Shown: positions 38,601-47,053, numbered from the stretch's first letter. The stretch: 64,000 nt of DNA from Polyangiaceae bacterium (GCA_023150915.1 JAKLKA010000020.1:1-64000), one strand, 5' to 3'. Notes: a model not told the origin generated them from the letters alone. Numbers and translations are program-made.

Positions 38601-38979
38601 GGTGCCCGGGCTCCCGCTCGCCGATGGCGAGAGCTATCAACTCGCAGTTCGCGCGATGAAGGGACAACAGAAGTCGCCGGACGTCTTGTCCGACGGAGTC
38701 GTGGTGCACTTCCCAGGCTCCAATGACGCTGGTGTGGACGCGGGCCCCGAAGGAGGAACGGACGCCGGTCCGGACGCGAGCCAGGACGCAGGGCAGGACG
38801 CAGGCGGGGATGCCGGTCCCCCCGACGGGAACGGGACCGACGACATCTTGAGCGGCCGCGCTTGCACTTGCGAGGTGATCGGTCGCTCGCCCGGAGCGGG
38901 TTGGAGCAGGGGTGGGCTGGCGCTTGTGCTGGCGGCTGCCATTGGCTGGCTGCGGAGGCCGCGAGCGACTCGGCGCTAA
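35635..38979 (+). CDS. secreted VCBS/FG-GAP beta-propeller protein with MYXO-CTERM-type anchor
   Basis: The 1114-aa protein has a signal peptide (AAVGVLVLLAGQASA) and several VCBS/FG-GAP-type calcium-loop repeats (TADLDGDGKVELL, VGDLDGDGKLEVL, DLDADGLFELV, DLTGDGMKDVIY, DTDGDGNDDIVV). A fibronectin-III-like segment follows near residue 950, and then an Asp/Gly/Ala-rich linker. The C-terminus GRACTCEVIGRSPG, a hydrophobic helix and RRPRATRR form a MYXO-CTERM-like sorting tail with Cys before the helix. The protein is therefore likely surface-anchored. Its last bases overlap the convergent asnB-like gene. Confidence 0.82.
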   Translation: MSSAPMGLAAGRAAVGVLVLLAGQASADWPSARRDAQRTALASGQSNLTSPVSYWRYYLGGAVGVTGAIGLDVTGDQSAEVIFATGGKLSARGLAGATIWQTPTRGFQGIVGTADLDGDGKVELLTRTTSQIVVVDSSNGALVWVEPATDLGTLSGVRVGDLDGDGKLEVLTQECGCCAVNNGASGFVYSFANGLSAPKKLYTLPSIVCGNSNSTTLFTASSGAVRLLYASPGALDVLDVAAGKSLATASGLPAPTHLSRCVPEDVDGTAGEELLCVLSTADYSAGTGHKAMLVRFDESVPKVEVGWSVDIGKLDARVTVGSNPVVDLDADGLFELVVSGEAADGLPLTYVIDAKSGQTLSTLAGERVVGSERVGPGSAFDVLTTSNNSLSGYSFSRTPTPKLAPRWTLLGRRSLSQFDYDLARRSSIAERLVTADLDGDSHAELATSNLDQTELAVYRVSGPQPVKVASHVTVGGAALLRAWSMPPLDKPYSQLAVARSDGRFTALDAALVPTGKEMEFGGYYASGGWRQLELVPVAAKLENDPAQSIVVPDSRGATVRLDTKDAGLADKPAPAWSKSNTLAPVIASTDQGPIIACRALVEPVTDPPNHEIRALSPAGSILWSTGVERSPLNDIVAAKIDVDDVPDFVVQWGAPADTVLHTRALSGKDGATLWNGPDLNPGPTRLPAGLAAVDWDGNGRDDVVLQHYVTQVLGGTDGKVLATGGPSAAYFMPLLVDLTGDGMKDVIYQGGFLESQAWGHDLSTTLWGTDPGDRPFPYGAIAICPGGATVLSEAAAAVAGQLRITVASGVSAGTSKTAFLAGGQLFASGAAAASGAPFVGALGSSVVHQNLTGAGHPSAVVGSTDGWLYVVDVCAGKLDYAIDFGWPVGAAVLADTDGDGNDDIVVSVADGYLYDLRQPPINGPAFVWDTDPAHGISNADVDDVETVTMLSGKWGPVAGATGYRVAVVDQGTGNRISEWTDVGTVTEATVPGLPLADGESYQLAVRAMKGQQKSPDVLSDGVVVHFPGSNDAGVDAGPEGGTDAGPDASQDAGQDAGGDAGPPDGNGTDDILSGRACTCEVIGRSPGAGWSRGGLALVLAAAIGWLRRPRATRR

Positions 38980-40727
38980 TGAGCCTCGGCGCCCCGGTTC
39001 TTGATGTACCGGTTGAGCCAGAGGTCGAGCATCACCAGGCCGAAGACCTCGCGGGAGAACTTGGTCTCCGCGGTCAGGTTCATCTTGCGGAGATCGTAGA
39101 GGTCGCGGAAGCGGGACGACGTGAGCTGCTCGCGCACTCGATGCGACGAGCGGTTCACGAACGTGCCGATCGGGGTCGTGAACCCCATCTTGTCCTGGCG
39201 CTCGATCACCGTGTCGGGCAGGGTGCCGCGGGCCACCTTGCGAAGCAGCCACTTGAGCTCGTGGTTCTGGATGAACTCCTGGGAGTCCAAGCGCCGAACG
39301 TGACGAACGAACGCCTGGTGGAGGAAGCTCGGACGACTCTCGAGAGAATGCCGACCGCACATCTTGTCGTCGATATTGAGCAACCCGGATAGGAAGTAGC
39401 GGCGGTCGAAGGTGAGCATCCGGCGGAGCTCGTCGCTGCTCGAGCCGCAGGCGTCGTACGCCTCCTGGAACGTGCCAGCGACCTTGGGCTCGTAGAAGCG
39501 ATAGTACTGTGGGTCGCCCTTGCGATGAGCCAGCTCGAAGCGCTCGGCGGGGGTCTTGAGCCCCTGCATCTTGTCGTACAGGGCCCGATACGGGTCGTGG
39601 AAGCACTGGCCCAGCGCGAGCTGGTAGCGCACGTACCCGGCGAAGAGCTCGTCACCCCCGGTGCCCGTCAGGATGACCTTGTAGCGGCGCTTCACCTGGG
39701 TCAGCAGATCTTCCAAGGGTAGGATGACCGAGCCGATGCTCAGCTCGTCGAAGTCCTCGACGATGGACGCGAGCTTGTCGACGAGATCGAACTGCTCCTC
39801 GGCGTTGACGACGAACAAGCGGATGCGCGTGTCCTTGACCGCTTGCTGCGCAAAGAACGTCTCGTTGCACTCCGAGTCAGAGAAGTTGCAGTGGTACGCG
39901 ATCTCCGGGGTGGTGACCCGGGTGATCAGGCTGGAGTCGAGTCCGCCGCTGCAGAAGGTCGTGAAGGACGTATCGCTGATGGTGGAGTCGATGCAGCACT
40001 GCCCCAAGAGCTCGCGTGTCTTCTGGACCCACTCTTCGGATGCCGGCTCCTTCGTGTCGGCTTCGGACTGGAAGATGTCCTCGTAGCAGCGAGTGCGGAG
40101 CTCTCTGGTGTCCAGGTCGATCTCGACAAGGTGCCCGGGCAACACCTTCTTGATCTGCTTCACGAACGTCTTGTCGGCGAACGTGAACTGGTAGCGCACG
40201 TACTCGCTCATCGCTTCGTAATCGAGCTCCGGCGACTCATCCATGACGTCGAGGAGCGCTCCGATGGTCGAAGCAACGTGAAGCCCCTTCGCGGTCCGCG
40301 CGTAGTAGAGCGGCTTGATTCCCAGCTGGTCGCGAACCAGCGTGAGCTTGCGGGCCGCCTTGTCGTAAATCGCGAAGGCCCAGAAGCCCGTCAGGTCAGC
40401 GAGGACTTTCTCGCCGTAGCGGCTCCAGAGGTGGAGCAGCGTCTCGGCGTCGTTCGTGGCGGACACGTGGACGCCGTCGGACTTGAGGCGATTGCTCAGG
40501 TCGATGAAGTTGTAGATCTCGCCGTTGTAGATGAGAACGTGAGTGTCGTTCTCGAGCGGCTCGATGCCGCGTTCATCCAGGCCGAGGATGGCGAGGCGGG
40601 TGTGCCCCATATGCAGCGCGCCGTCGGTCCAGAAACCGACGCTGTCGGGCCCGCGCTTGCGCAGGCTCGCGAGCAGGCGATGGTGGAACGGACGACCGGT
40701 ACCGTAGGTGAGTAGAATTCCGCACAT
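38976..40727 (-). CDS. second asparagine-synthase-like amidotransferase
   Basis: The 583-aa protein keeps Cys2 (MCGILLTYG) and the glutaminase motifs RGPDSVGFW and LIYNGEIYNF, and has a PP-loop FCSGGLDSS (260-266). The C-terminal half differs from classical AsnB (LLNIDDKMCGRHSLESRPSFLHQAFV). It is the last gene of the operon that makes the WecB-derived sugar, 21 bp after the epimerase gene, which favours a role in amidating a uronic-acid sugar or glycan over bulk asparagine synthesis. Substrate remains inferred. Confidence 0.85.
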   Translation of the reverse strand: MCGILLTYGTGRPFHHRLLASLRKRGPDSVGFWTDGALHMGHTRLAILGLDERGIEPLENDTHVLIYNGEIYNFIDLSNRLKSDGVHVSATNDAETLLHLWSRYGEKVLADLTGFWAFAIYDKAARKLTLVRDQLGIKPLYYARTAKGLHVASTIGALLDVMDESPELDYEAMSEYVRYQFTFADKTFVKQIKKVLPGHLVEIDLDTRELRTRCYEDIFQSEADTKEPASEEWVQKTRELLGQCCIDSTISDTSFTTFCSGGLDSSLITRVTTPEIAYHCNFSDSECNETFFAQQAVKDTRIRLFVVNAEEQFDLVDKLASIVEDFDELSIGSVILPLEDLLTQVKRRYKVILTGTGGDELFAGYVRYQLALGQCFHDPYRALYDKMQGLKTPAERFELAHRKGDPQYYRFYEPKVAGTFQEAYDACGSSSDELRRMLTFDRRYFLSGLLNIDDKMCGRHSLESRPSFLHQAFVRHVRRLDSQEFIQNHELKWLLRKVARGTLPDTVIERQDKMGFTTPIGTFVNRSSHRVREQLTSSRFRDLYDLRKMNLTAETKFSREVFGLVMLDLWLNRYIKNRGAEAH

Positions 40728-40748
40728 CTCGAGATGTCTCTTTTCGCG

Positions 40749-41768
40749 TCAGCTGCCGAAGGCGAGCTTCGCGCCGTCTACGAACCGCACCGGGTCCCGT
40801 CCAAGCACCGCCCGCACCGTCTTGGGGTCGCCCAGGCAGTGGCGCATGTCGCCCTTGCGGTAGCCCCCGACGACCTCCGGGGGACACTCCCGCCCCATCG
40901 CACTCGAGATGGCTTGGCAGGCTTCGGCTAGCGTGGTGGGGACCCCCGAGCAGACGTTGATGACCGGCGGCGCAGGGCGCCCGTCGATGAGGTTCAGCGC
41001 AACATCCACGATGTCGCTCACGATGACCCAGTCCCGGATCTGGCGACCGTCCTCGAAGAGCTGCGGCCGCTTCCCCTCGCGGATCCATCCGGCGATCTTC
41101 GCGATGATGGTGGCCTCCCCGTCGTCGAGGCGGAGGCGGGTGCCGTAGACGGACGAGAAGCGCAGCACGGACAACGCTCCCCGCTCGAAGCCCCTGAAGC
41201 AGAGTTCCTGCATGTACTTCGACGCGCCGTACGTCTCGAGCGGGTTGGGTGACGCGGCCTCCGTGATGGGAACGATGCCCGCATCGGCGTTGCAGCTGGC
41301 GCACCGCACCTCGAAGCGCCCCGCGTCCATGTCCTGGGTGCTCCGCTCACCACGGCCTCGCGCGCCGCACTTCGAGCAAGCGTATTCGTAGTTGCTGCCG
41401 TAGATGCTGAAGCTGCTGCAGAGCACCGTGTGCCGGAGTCGTGGCCACTGGGCGGCCACCTCGAGAAGCCTGGCCGTGCCGCCGGCGTTTGCCGTCAACA
41501 CGTTCTCACGTTGGCGGGCCGCGCGCGCGACGCCGCCCAGCGCCGCCAAGTGGACCATCGCCTCGGTGTCGTTGAACTGCTCGGTAGGCTGAAAGTGGCG
41601 GAGGTCGGTCAGGAAGTACTTCGCCCCTGGGTTCAAATACCCGGGCGGCGAGCTGTAGATCTCGGGATCCAAGCTGTCGACCACCGTGACGTCGTCCCCA
41701 CGCGCCACGAGCGCGTCGACGATGTGTGACCCGATGAACCCGGCGCCGCCGGTGACCACGACCTTCAT
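40749..41768 (-). CDS. NAD-dependent sugar epimerase with inserted zinc ribbon
   Basis: ATG 41768 overlaps the preceding stop (TGATG), giving a 339-aa extended SDR; the track start at 42008 lies inside the upstream gene. It has VTGGAGFIGSHIVDAL at the N-terminus and a YGASKYMQE active site (YxxxK). Between the Ser strand (CSSFSIYGS) and that active site is an insertion with CSKC and CASC pairs, a probable zinc ribbon. A similar insertion is known in dTDP-L-rhamnose 4-epimerase-like enzymes. It likely epimerises a nucleotide sugar. The fifth cysteine-type motif is not needed for catalysis. Confidence 0.85.
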   Translation of the reverse strand: MKVVVTGGAGFIGSHIVDALVARGDDVTVVDSLDPEIYSSPPGYLNPGAKYFLTDLRHFQPTEQFNDTEAMVHLAALGGVARAARQRENVLTANAGGTARLLEVAAQWPRLRHTVLCSSFSIYGSNYEYACSKCGARGRGERSTQDMDAGRFEVRCASCNADAGIVPITEAASPNPLETYGASKYMQELCFRGFERGALSVLRFSSVYGTRLRLDDGEATIIAKIAGWIREGKRPQLFEDGRQIRDWVIVSDIVDVALNLIDGRPAPPVINVCSGVPTTLAEACQAISSAMGRECPPEVVGGYRKGDMRHCLGDPKTVRAVLGRDPVRFVDGAKLAFGS

Positions 41769-42784
41769 CAGCTTCCCCCCGTCGAGCTTCGCGCCCGTTC
41801 CGTCTCCGCCGCCGCGCGAATGGCCTCGCGGTTTCCGTGGAACCACGCGACCGTGCGTTCGAGTCCGGCCCGCACGGTCACTGAGGGGCGCAGACCAAGC
41901 ACGGACTTCGCCTTGTCGATGTTGGCTTCGCGGTGAGTGCTCTTGTCCCATGCCCGCCGCGGTGCGTACTCGATGCGGCTCTTCGACTGGCAGGCAGCGA
42001 GCACCCACTCGGCGAGGTCGCCGATCCGGGTCTGGACGCCGGTGCCCAGGTTGATGGCGTCGCCGCGTGCCCCGGGGGTGGTCGCGGAGCGGACCAGACC
42101 GTCGACCAGGTCGTCCACGAAGATGAAGTCGCGCGTCTCGTCGCCGGTGCCCGTGATGATCAAGGGCTGACCGGTCAGCGCGCGCCAGATGAAGTTGGGG
42201 ATGACGTTCCGGTAGTGGCCAGGAACCTCCCCCGGCCCGTACGAGTTGAAGAAGCGGCAGCGGACGGTGTGCAGCGACTCGCCGAAGTAGTTGCAGTAGA
42301 ACTCACCGAGCGCCTTGGTGATTTGGTAGGGCGTGTCGAGGTGAAGGCTCACCGGCATGTCTTCGCGAATCGGCGCCTCGATCCCGTGGCCCGCAATGGA
42401 GCAGCCCGCCGAGGCGTAGACGACGGCCGCCGCTGAGCGCGCCCTGGCCCAGAGCAGCGTGGTCAACGTGCCTCGCCCGTTGGTGTGGAGGTCGTCGAGG
42501 GGGTGATCGACGCTGTTCTGGTTCGCGAAGAAGGCGGCCAGGTGGAACACGGTCGGCGCGTCCGCCGGGGCGGGTACGTCCCGCATGTCGCATACGTCCT
42601 TCACTAGCAGCTCGACGCGGTCGTCTTTTGGCAGCAGCCAGCGGTAGCCCGACGAGAGGTCATCGATGACCAGCACGCGCTCGGCGCCGTCGGAGAGGAG
42701 TCGGTGAACGAGACGCGAGCCGATGGCGCCCGCGCCGCCGGTGACAACGGCGGTCTTGATCCGTTGGGTGGCTGTGGAGCTCAT
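41768..42784 (-). CDS. NAD-dependent epimerase/dehydratase (extended SDR)
   Basis: The 338-aa protein has the Rossmann entry VVTGGAGAIGSRLVHRL and the GalE/RmlB-type core: VFHLAAFFANQNSVDHP, VVYASAGCSIAG with the catalytic Ser region, and TPYQITKALGEFY (YxxxK). The binding region DETRDFIFVDDLVDGLVRS is that of nucleotide-sugar epimerases. It begins with an ATGA overlap with wecB and ends in a TGATG overlap with the next epimerase gene. It may act on the WecB product or a uronic sugar. Confidence 0.87.
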   Translation of the reverse strand: MSSTATQRIKTAVVTGGAGAIGSRLVHRLLSDGAERVLVIDDLSSGYRWLLPKDDRVELLVKDVCDMRDVPAPADAPTVFHLAAFFANQNSVDHPLDDLHTNGRGTLTTLLWARARSAAAVVYASAGCSIAGHGIEAPIREDMPVSLHLDTPYQITKALGEFYCNYFGESLHTVRCRFFNSYGPGEVPGHYRNVIPNFIWRALTGQPLIITGTGDETRDFIFVDDLVDGLVRSATTPGARGDAINLGTGVQTRIGDLAEWVLAACQSKSRIEYAPRRAWDKSTHREANIDKAKSVLGLRPSVTVRAGLERTVAWFHGNREAIRAAAETERARSSTGGS

Positions 42785-43869
42785 GATGCTGTCCTGCTCG
42801 AGAGGTATGAACGAACGACCTCGACGATGCGCTCGCCGGCCTTGCCGTCCCAGAGCGGCGGGATTTCGCCGTTCTTCCAGTCACCCGACAGCGCCTGACC
42901 CACCAGCTCGCGCATGCGCTTCACGTCCTTGCCGGCGAGCACGTTGGTGCCCACCGTCACTGTGATGGGACGCTCGGTGTTCTCACGCATCGTGACGCAG
43001 GGGACACGGAGGTAGGTCGTTTCCTCCTGGATGCCGCCGGAGTCGGTGACCACCACCGCGGCGCGCTGCTGCAAATACAGGAACTGGAGGTAGCCGACGG
43101 GGTCGAGCAGGCGCAGCCCGGGCGGTGCGTCGAATCCGAGCTCGGCGATCTGCTTCCTCGTGCGAGGGTGGACAGGGAACAGTACGTCGGTCCCCCGGGC
43201 AACGTCCGCGAGCGCATCGAGCAGCTCCCGCAGACCGGCTGCGTCATCGACGTTGGAAGGTCGGTGCAGCGTCACGAGCGCAAAGCGCGGAGGCAGGTCG
43301 AACGGCGGCGGCTTGCTCAAGGAGAGGGAGCGGATGAGGGTATCGATCATCACGTTCCCGACGAAATGGATGGCCTGCGCCGGGCGGCCCTCGTTCTTCA
43401 GGTTCTCGTCGCCGTCGGTCGAGGGGGTCAGCAGCAAGTCCGCGAGCTGGTCGGTGAGCAGGCGGTTCACCTCCTCCGGCATCGTGCGGTCGCGTGAGCG
43501 AAGGCCGGCCTCGACGTGCGAAACCGGGATCAGCAACTTCGCGCAGACGAGCGCAGCTGCGACCGTGGAGTTCACGTCACCGTAGACCAGAACCATGTCC
43601 GGCCTGTCGGTGGCGACGACCTCCTCGAAGCGAGTCATCACCTCGGCGGTCTGCTGAGCGTGGGTGCCGGAGCCGACGTTCAAGTTGACGTCCGGGGCTG
43701 GGATGCCCAGCTCCTGGAAGAACACGTCTGACATGTTGGCGTCGTAGTGCTGTCCGGTGTGAACGAGCACTTGAGTGAACCCCGGGGTGCGTGCGAATGC
43801 CGCATGGACGGGTGCCACTTTCATGAAGTTCGGGCGTGCGCCCACTACGTGCAGAAGCTTCATGCTCAT
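42781..43869 (-). CDS. wecB: UDP-N-acetylglucosamine 2-epimerase (non-hydrolysing)
   Basis: ATG 43869 (MSMKLLHVVGARPNFMK) overlaps the preceding stop, giving 362 aa; the track ORF from 44745 is antisense read-through. The protein has the WecB/RffE signatures: VVGARPNFMKVAP, LVHTGQHYDANM, VYGDVNSTVAAALVCAK, HVEAGLRSRDRTMPEEVNR, and VVTDSGGIQEE. It interconverts UDP-GlcNAc and UDP-ManNAc, providing an N-acetylmannosamine precursor that the 6-dehydrogenase at 254 or a homologue could oxidise. Confidence 0.93.
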   Translation of the reverse strand: MSMKLLHVVGARPNFMKVAPVHAAFARTPGFTQVLVHTGQHYDANMSDVFFQELGIPAPDVNLNVGSGTHAQQTAEVMTRFEEVVATDRPDMVLVYGDVNSTVAAALVCAKLLIPVSHVEAGLRSRDRTMPEEVNRLLTDQLADLLLTPSTDGDENLKNEGRPAQAIHFVGNVMIDTLIRSLSLSKPPPFDLPPRFALVTLHRPSNVDDAAGLRELLDALADVARGTDVLFPVHPRTRKQIAELGFDAPPGLRLLDPVGYLQFLYLQQRAAVVVTDSGGIQEETTYLRVPCVTMRENTERPITVTVGTNVLAGKDVKRMRELVGQALSGDWKNGEIPPLWDGKAGERIVEVVRSYLSSRTAS

Positions 43870-44636
43870 TCCACCACCGCGAACCCGATGTACGGGTCGA
43901 ACTCCATGCGCTGGATCCTCAGCTTGCCGATCCCGAGCTCGTCGAGGAGCGCGGACGTCTCGCCCGGCCAGAGCGGGTTGTCGAGCTCGTCGAAAGCAAC
44001 GATTCCGCCCTTGGGGATACGGGGGAAGAACTGCTTCAGCGCGACCCGTGTCGGCTCGTACAGGTCGAAGTCCAAGAAGAGCAAGCTGACTACGAGGTGT
44101 TGGTGTGACTCGATGAACTCGGGGATCGTTTTCGTCGCGTCGCCGCGCACCAGGTGGACCTTGTCGACGTGCCCGAGGAAGCGATACGAGTCGTAGATCT
44201 GAATTAGCTCCTTCAGCTCGTCGTGGGAGTTGGCGTAGAGATCCCCGACCTTCACGTGCTCCGAGCTGGGACCGCGATCCCGCTCGGACACGGACGGGAA
44301 GCCTTCGAAGGTGTCGAAGCCGTAGATGCGCCGCGTGAGGTTCACGGGCTCGAGGATCGCGCTGAGCTGAGCCCAGGACATCAGCCCGCCGCCTCGAAGC
44401 ACCCCGCACTCGACGACCGAACCCTTCACGCCGAGGATGCGCTTGAAGATCTCGTACTGTGCGAGCAAACGTGTCAGGTTCTGGCGCTTGACGTACTTGG
44501 GGAAGTTCTCGAGCTTCTTCTCCCACGGGTCGGGGCAGCGCTCGAAGACCGATTGAAGCCGAGTGCCGACCAGCTTCTCCGCCGGTGTCCGGAAGCCGCC
44601 CTCCACCGCGGGGGAGTTCGTCGGGTTGTCGCTCAT
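43866..44636 (-). CDS. TylF/MycF-family methyltransferase
   Basis: ATG 44636 overlaps the transketolase stop (ATGA), giving 256 aa. The protein matches macrocin O-methyltransferase (TylF) types: VKGSVVECGVLRGGGLMSWAQL as SAM-binding loop, IYGFDTFEGFPSVSE, and LLFLDFDLYEPTRVALKQFFPRIPKGGIVAFDELDNP with metal-binding Asp residues. TylF enzymes methylate sugar hydroxyls in a Mg-dependent manner. In EPS loci such genes methylate a nucleotide sugar or glycan, here possibly the transketolase-modified sugar. Confidence 0.87.
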   Translation of the reverse strand: MSDNPTNSPAVEGGFRTPAEKLVGTRLQSVFERCPDPWEKKLENFPKYVKRQNLTRLLAQYEIFKRILGVKGSVVECGVLRGGGLMSWAQLSAILEPVNLTRRIYGFDTFEGFPSVSERDRGPSSEHVKVGDLYANSHDELKELIQIYDSYRFLGHVDKVHLVRGDATKTIPEFIESHQHLVVSLLFLDFDLYEPTRVALKQFFPRIPKGGIVAFDELDNPLWPGETSALLDELGIGKLRIQRMEFDPYIGFAVVE

Positions 44637-45550
44637 GAAGCAAGCTCCTTGATTCTGGCAGCAATGTCCGCAGCGCCGATGCCGTAGTGCGTGCGCAGCC
44701 ACTTCGGGGTTCCGTGCGTCGTGCAGTACTCGTCCGGCAGGCCAATCTTTACGAACCGCCCCGAGTAGCTCGACCCGTGGAGGGCTTCCAACATCGCGGT
44801 GCCCAGCCCACCGATGACGGAGTGCTCCTCGACCGTGACGACGACCTTGGCCTTCGTGGTCAACTGGCGGACAGACTCGACGGGGAATGGCTTCACACAG
44901 GGGAGGCTGAACACGTCGACCGAGACCCCCTGCTCCTGGAGCGACGCGGCTGCCTCCGTGACTGTGGCGAGCATGTGCCCGAGGGCGAAGACGACGACCT
45001 CACCGCGACCTCGTCGTATCGGGAGCGGCAGCCGGATGTCCGCCGGCGCTTCCTGGTGGAGCACTGGATCGTTGTTCTGTCCGAGGCGGATGAAAGACGG
45101 TCCGTCCAACTGCATCGCATAACGGAGCGCGGCCTCGGCCTCTACTGGATCTCCGGGACACAGCACCGTGAGACCGGGCAGGGAACGCGCGATGGCCACG
45201 TCCTCGATGGCGTGGTGGCTCATGCCCTCGTGGCCGTAGCTGAGACCCCCACCCACACCGACCAGCACCACCGGGAGACGAGGTGCGACGACGTCGAGGC
45301 GCACGTGCTCGAACGCTCTGAAGAACAGAAACGGAACCATCGAGTAGCAGATCGGGCGCTTGCCGGTCATCGCCAGCCCTGCCGCGACGCTGATCATGTT
45401 CGACTCTGCGACGCCGGCGTTCGTGAACCGCTCCGGGAACGGCTCGCGGAAGGGGTCGAGGACCTTGAAGCCCAAATCGGCCGTGAGGAAGTGAAGGTCC
45501 ACCCCTTCGCGCGCGAGGCTGGCGCAAGTTCGGACGATGGCGCTACGCAT
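44633..45550 (-). CDS. transketolase-like C-terminal subunit (Pyr and C domains)
   Basis: The 305-aa protein carries the pyrimidine-binding part of a split transketolase (GVAESNMISVAAGLAMTGKRPICYSM with the catalytic Glu) and the C-terminal domain (VVFALGHMLATVTEAAASLQEQGVSVDVFSLPCVKPFP, VVTVEEHSVIGGLGTAM). It forms an alpha/beta pair with the gene at 45543, which overlaps it by 8 bp. Such pairs sit in secondary-metabolite and sugar loci where two-carbon transfers build branched or odd-length sugars. The acceptor is unknown. Confidence 0.88.
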   Translation of the reverse strand: MRSAIVRTCASLAREGVDLHFLTADLGFKVLDPFREPFPERFTNAGVAESNMISVAAGLAMTGKRPICYSMVPFLFFRAFEHVRLDVVAPRLPVVLVGVGGGLSYGHEGMSHHAIEDVAIARSLPGLTVLCPGDPVEAEAALRYAMQLDGPSFIRLGQNNDPVLHQEAPADIRLPLPIRRGRGEVVVFALGHMLATVTEAAASLQEQGVSVDVFSLPCVKPFPVESVRQLTTKAKVVVTVEEHSVIGGLGTAMLEALHGSSYSGRFVKIGLPDEYCTTHGTPKWLRTHYGIGAADIAARIKELAS

Positions 45551-46364
45551 CCTTCAGCTCCGCGAGAGCGGCCTCGTACTCCCGGGGATCCGGACACCGG
45601 TAGTGCCAGAGCAACGACCCCTCCATGAACGACACGCCCTTGCCCTTGACGGTGTCAGCGATGATCACGCTGGGCCTTCCTGCCTCGAACGGGAACGCGT
45701 GCAGCGCATCAACGATTTGGGGCATGGAGTGTCCGTCGATGCGGCGGACCCCCCAGCCCGCAGCGCGATACCGCGCGTCGAGCGGTTCGAGGTCCATGAT
45801 CTCGTTGCAGTCCCCGAGGGCTTGCATCTTGTTGAAGTCGACGACGGCGAGGAGCTGATCCAGCGCGTGGTGGCGCGCGAAGCAGGCAGCCTCCCAGACT
45901 GCGCCTTCGTCCTGCTCACCGTCGGACATCATCACGACAGTCCGGAAGCTCTTCCCCGCGAGCTTCGCCCCGAACGCGATTCCCGCGCCGACCGAGAGCC
46001 CGTGTCCGAGCGAGCCGGTGGATAGCTCGATCCCGAAGTCGACGTTCTTGTGCGGGTGGTGTCCCAACACGCCGCCCTCAACTCCATACTCGGCTAACGT
46101 CTCCGCCGGGATGAACCCTCGGCGAGAGAGGCTGACGTAGTACGGGGTGCAAGCGTGACCCTTGCTCATGATGAAGCGGTCGCGCTCCGGCCACGCGGGC
46201 TGCGCCGGATCCAGCCGAAGAAAGCGCTCGTAGAGGGCGACCAGCAGGTCGACACAAGAGAGCGACGACCCGATGTGGCCGCTCTTGGAGCTGTACGAAA
46301 GCTCTATCACCCGCCGCCGGGTCGTGATCGCCAAGCGTTCGAGGTCAGCCAGACTAGCGTTCAT
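45543..46364 (-). CDS. transketolase-like N-terminal subunit (TPP-binding)
   Basis: The 273-aa protein is the thiamine-diphosphate (PP) half: GHIGSSLSCVDLLVALY, KGHACTPYYVSL, GSLGHGLSVGAGIAFG and the TPP motif MSDGEQDEGAVWEAACFARHHALDQLLAVVDFNK. The usual GDG is SDG here. The gene ends with overlap into the C-terminal subunit gene and starts with an ATGA overlap with the phosphoglycosyl transferase gene. A bulk pentose-phosphate role is unlikely for a copy inside an EPS operon, though it cannot be excluded. Confidence 0.88.
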   Translation of the reverse strand: MNASLADLERLAITTRRRVIELSYSSKSGHIGSSLSCVDLLVALYERFLRLDPAQPAWPERDRFIMSKGHACTPYYVSLSRRGFIPAETLAEYGVEGGVLGHHPHKNVDFGIELSTGSLGHGLSVGAGIAFGAKLAGKSFRTVVMMSDGEQDEGAVWEAACFARHHALDQLLAVVDFNKMQALGDCNEIMDLEPLDARYRAAGWGVRRIDGHSMPQIVDALHAFPFEAGRPSVIIADTVKGKGVSFMEGSLLWHYRCPDPREYEAALAELKDA

Positions 46365-47053
46365 GCGAGGGTGCTCCTCGGAGGGGATTGGGCCGCCGGC
46401 ACCTGCGCGGACGCCGTGGAGCTAGACTCGAGCCCCGTCCTCGTCGCGAAGAGCTTGCGCAGCGTCTCGAGAATGATCTGAATGTCGGTCCACATCGTGC
46501 GCTCGCGCACGTACTTGAGCTGGAGTCGGAGCTTCTCGGGTCGGATCAGCTCCAGGTATGCCTGGTCTGGGTCATCGTAGTCTGATGCCGCGATGATCTC
46601 CCCTTCATTGTGGAACTTGATCGAGGCCCAGTCTGTGATCCCTGGCCGCACGGTGAGTATGGACTTCTCTTCCGCCGTGTAGAGGTCGACACACCAGCGA
46701 ACCTCGGGCCGAGGCCCGACGAGGCTCATGTCTCCGAGCACCACGTTGATGAGCTGCGAGAGCTCGTCTAGCTTGTACCTGCGAATCAGCTTCCCGACGC
46801 GGGTGACCCGTGCGTCGCCGTCCTTGGTCGTGTGCGGTCCCGTGCCGTCGTGCATGTGCATGCTGCGGAACTTGAAGATCCGGAACGCCTTGCCGTGCAG
46901 GCCCACACGTTCGCCACGATAGAAGACCGGCCCCGGCGAATCGACCTTGATGGCCACCGCGACCGCGGCGAGCGGGAGACCTGTCACCACGAGCCCAGCG
47001 GAGGCCGCGGTGAGGTCAAAAGCTCTTTTTGCCGCGCGGGAAAGGAGATTCAT
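46361..47053 (-). CDS. monotopic phosphoglycosyl transferase (bacterial sugar transferase)
   Basis: The 230-aa protein is the small PglC/WcaJ-C-type domain: a single re-entrant N-terminal helix (FDLTAASAGLVVTGLPLAAVAVA), then DSPGPVFYRGERVGLHGKAFRIFKFRSM with the catalytic DE pair replaced around KLDELSQL, and the NVVLGDMSLVGPRPE signature. It transfers the first phosphosugar to undecaprenyl phosphate, committing the EPS repeat unit. It is the gene after the Wzy/TPR gene by 77 bp and overlaps the transketolase gene. No N-terminal five-helix domain is present. Confidence 0.9.
   Translation of the reverse strand: MNLLSRAAKRAFDLTAASAGLVVTGLPLAAVAVAIKVDSPGPVFYRGERVGLHGKAFRIFKFRSMHMHDGTGPHTTKDGDARVTRVGKLIRRYKLDELSQLINVVLGDMSLVGPRPEVRWCVDLYTAEEKSILTVRPGITDWASIKFHNEGEIIAASDYDDPDQAYLELIRPEKLRLQLKYVRERTMWTDIQIILETLRKLFATRTGLESSSTASAQVPAAQSPPRSTLA

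Noticed and set aside
41769-42008. Upstream extension of the zinc-ribbon epimerase
   Set aside because: It lies antisense-like within the next gene; ATG 41768 begins exactly at the Rossmann motif.
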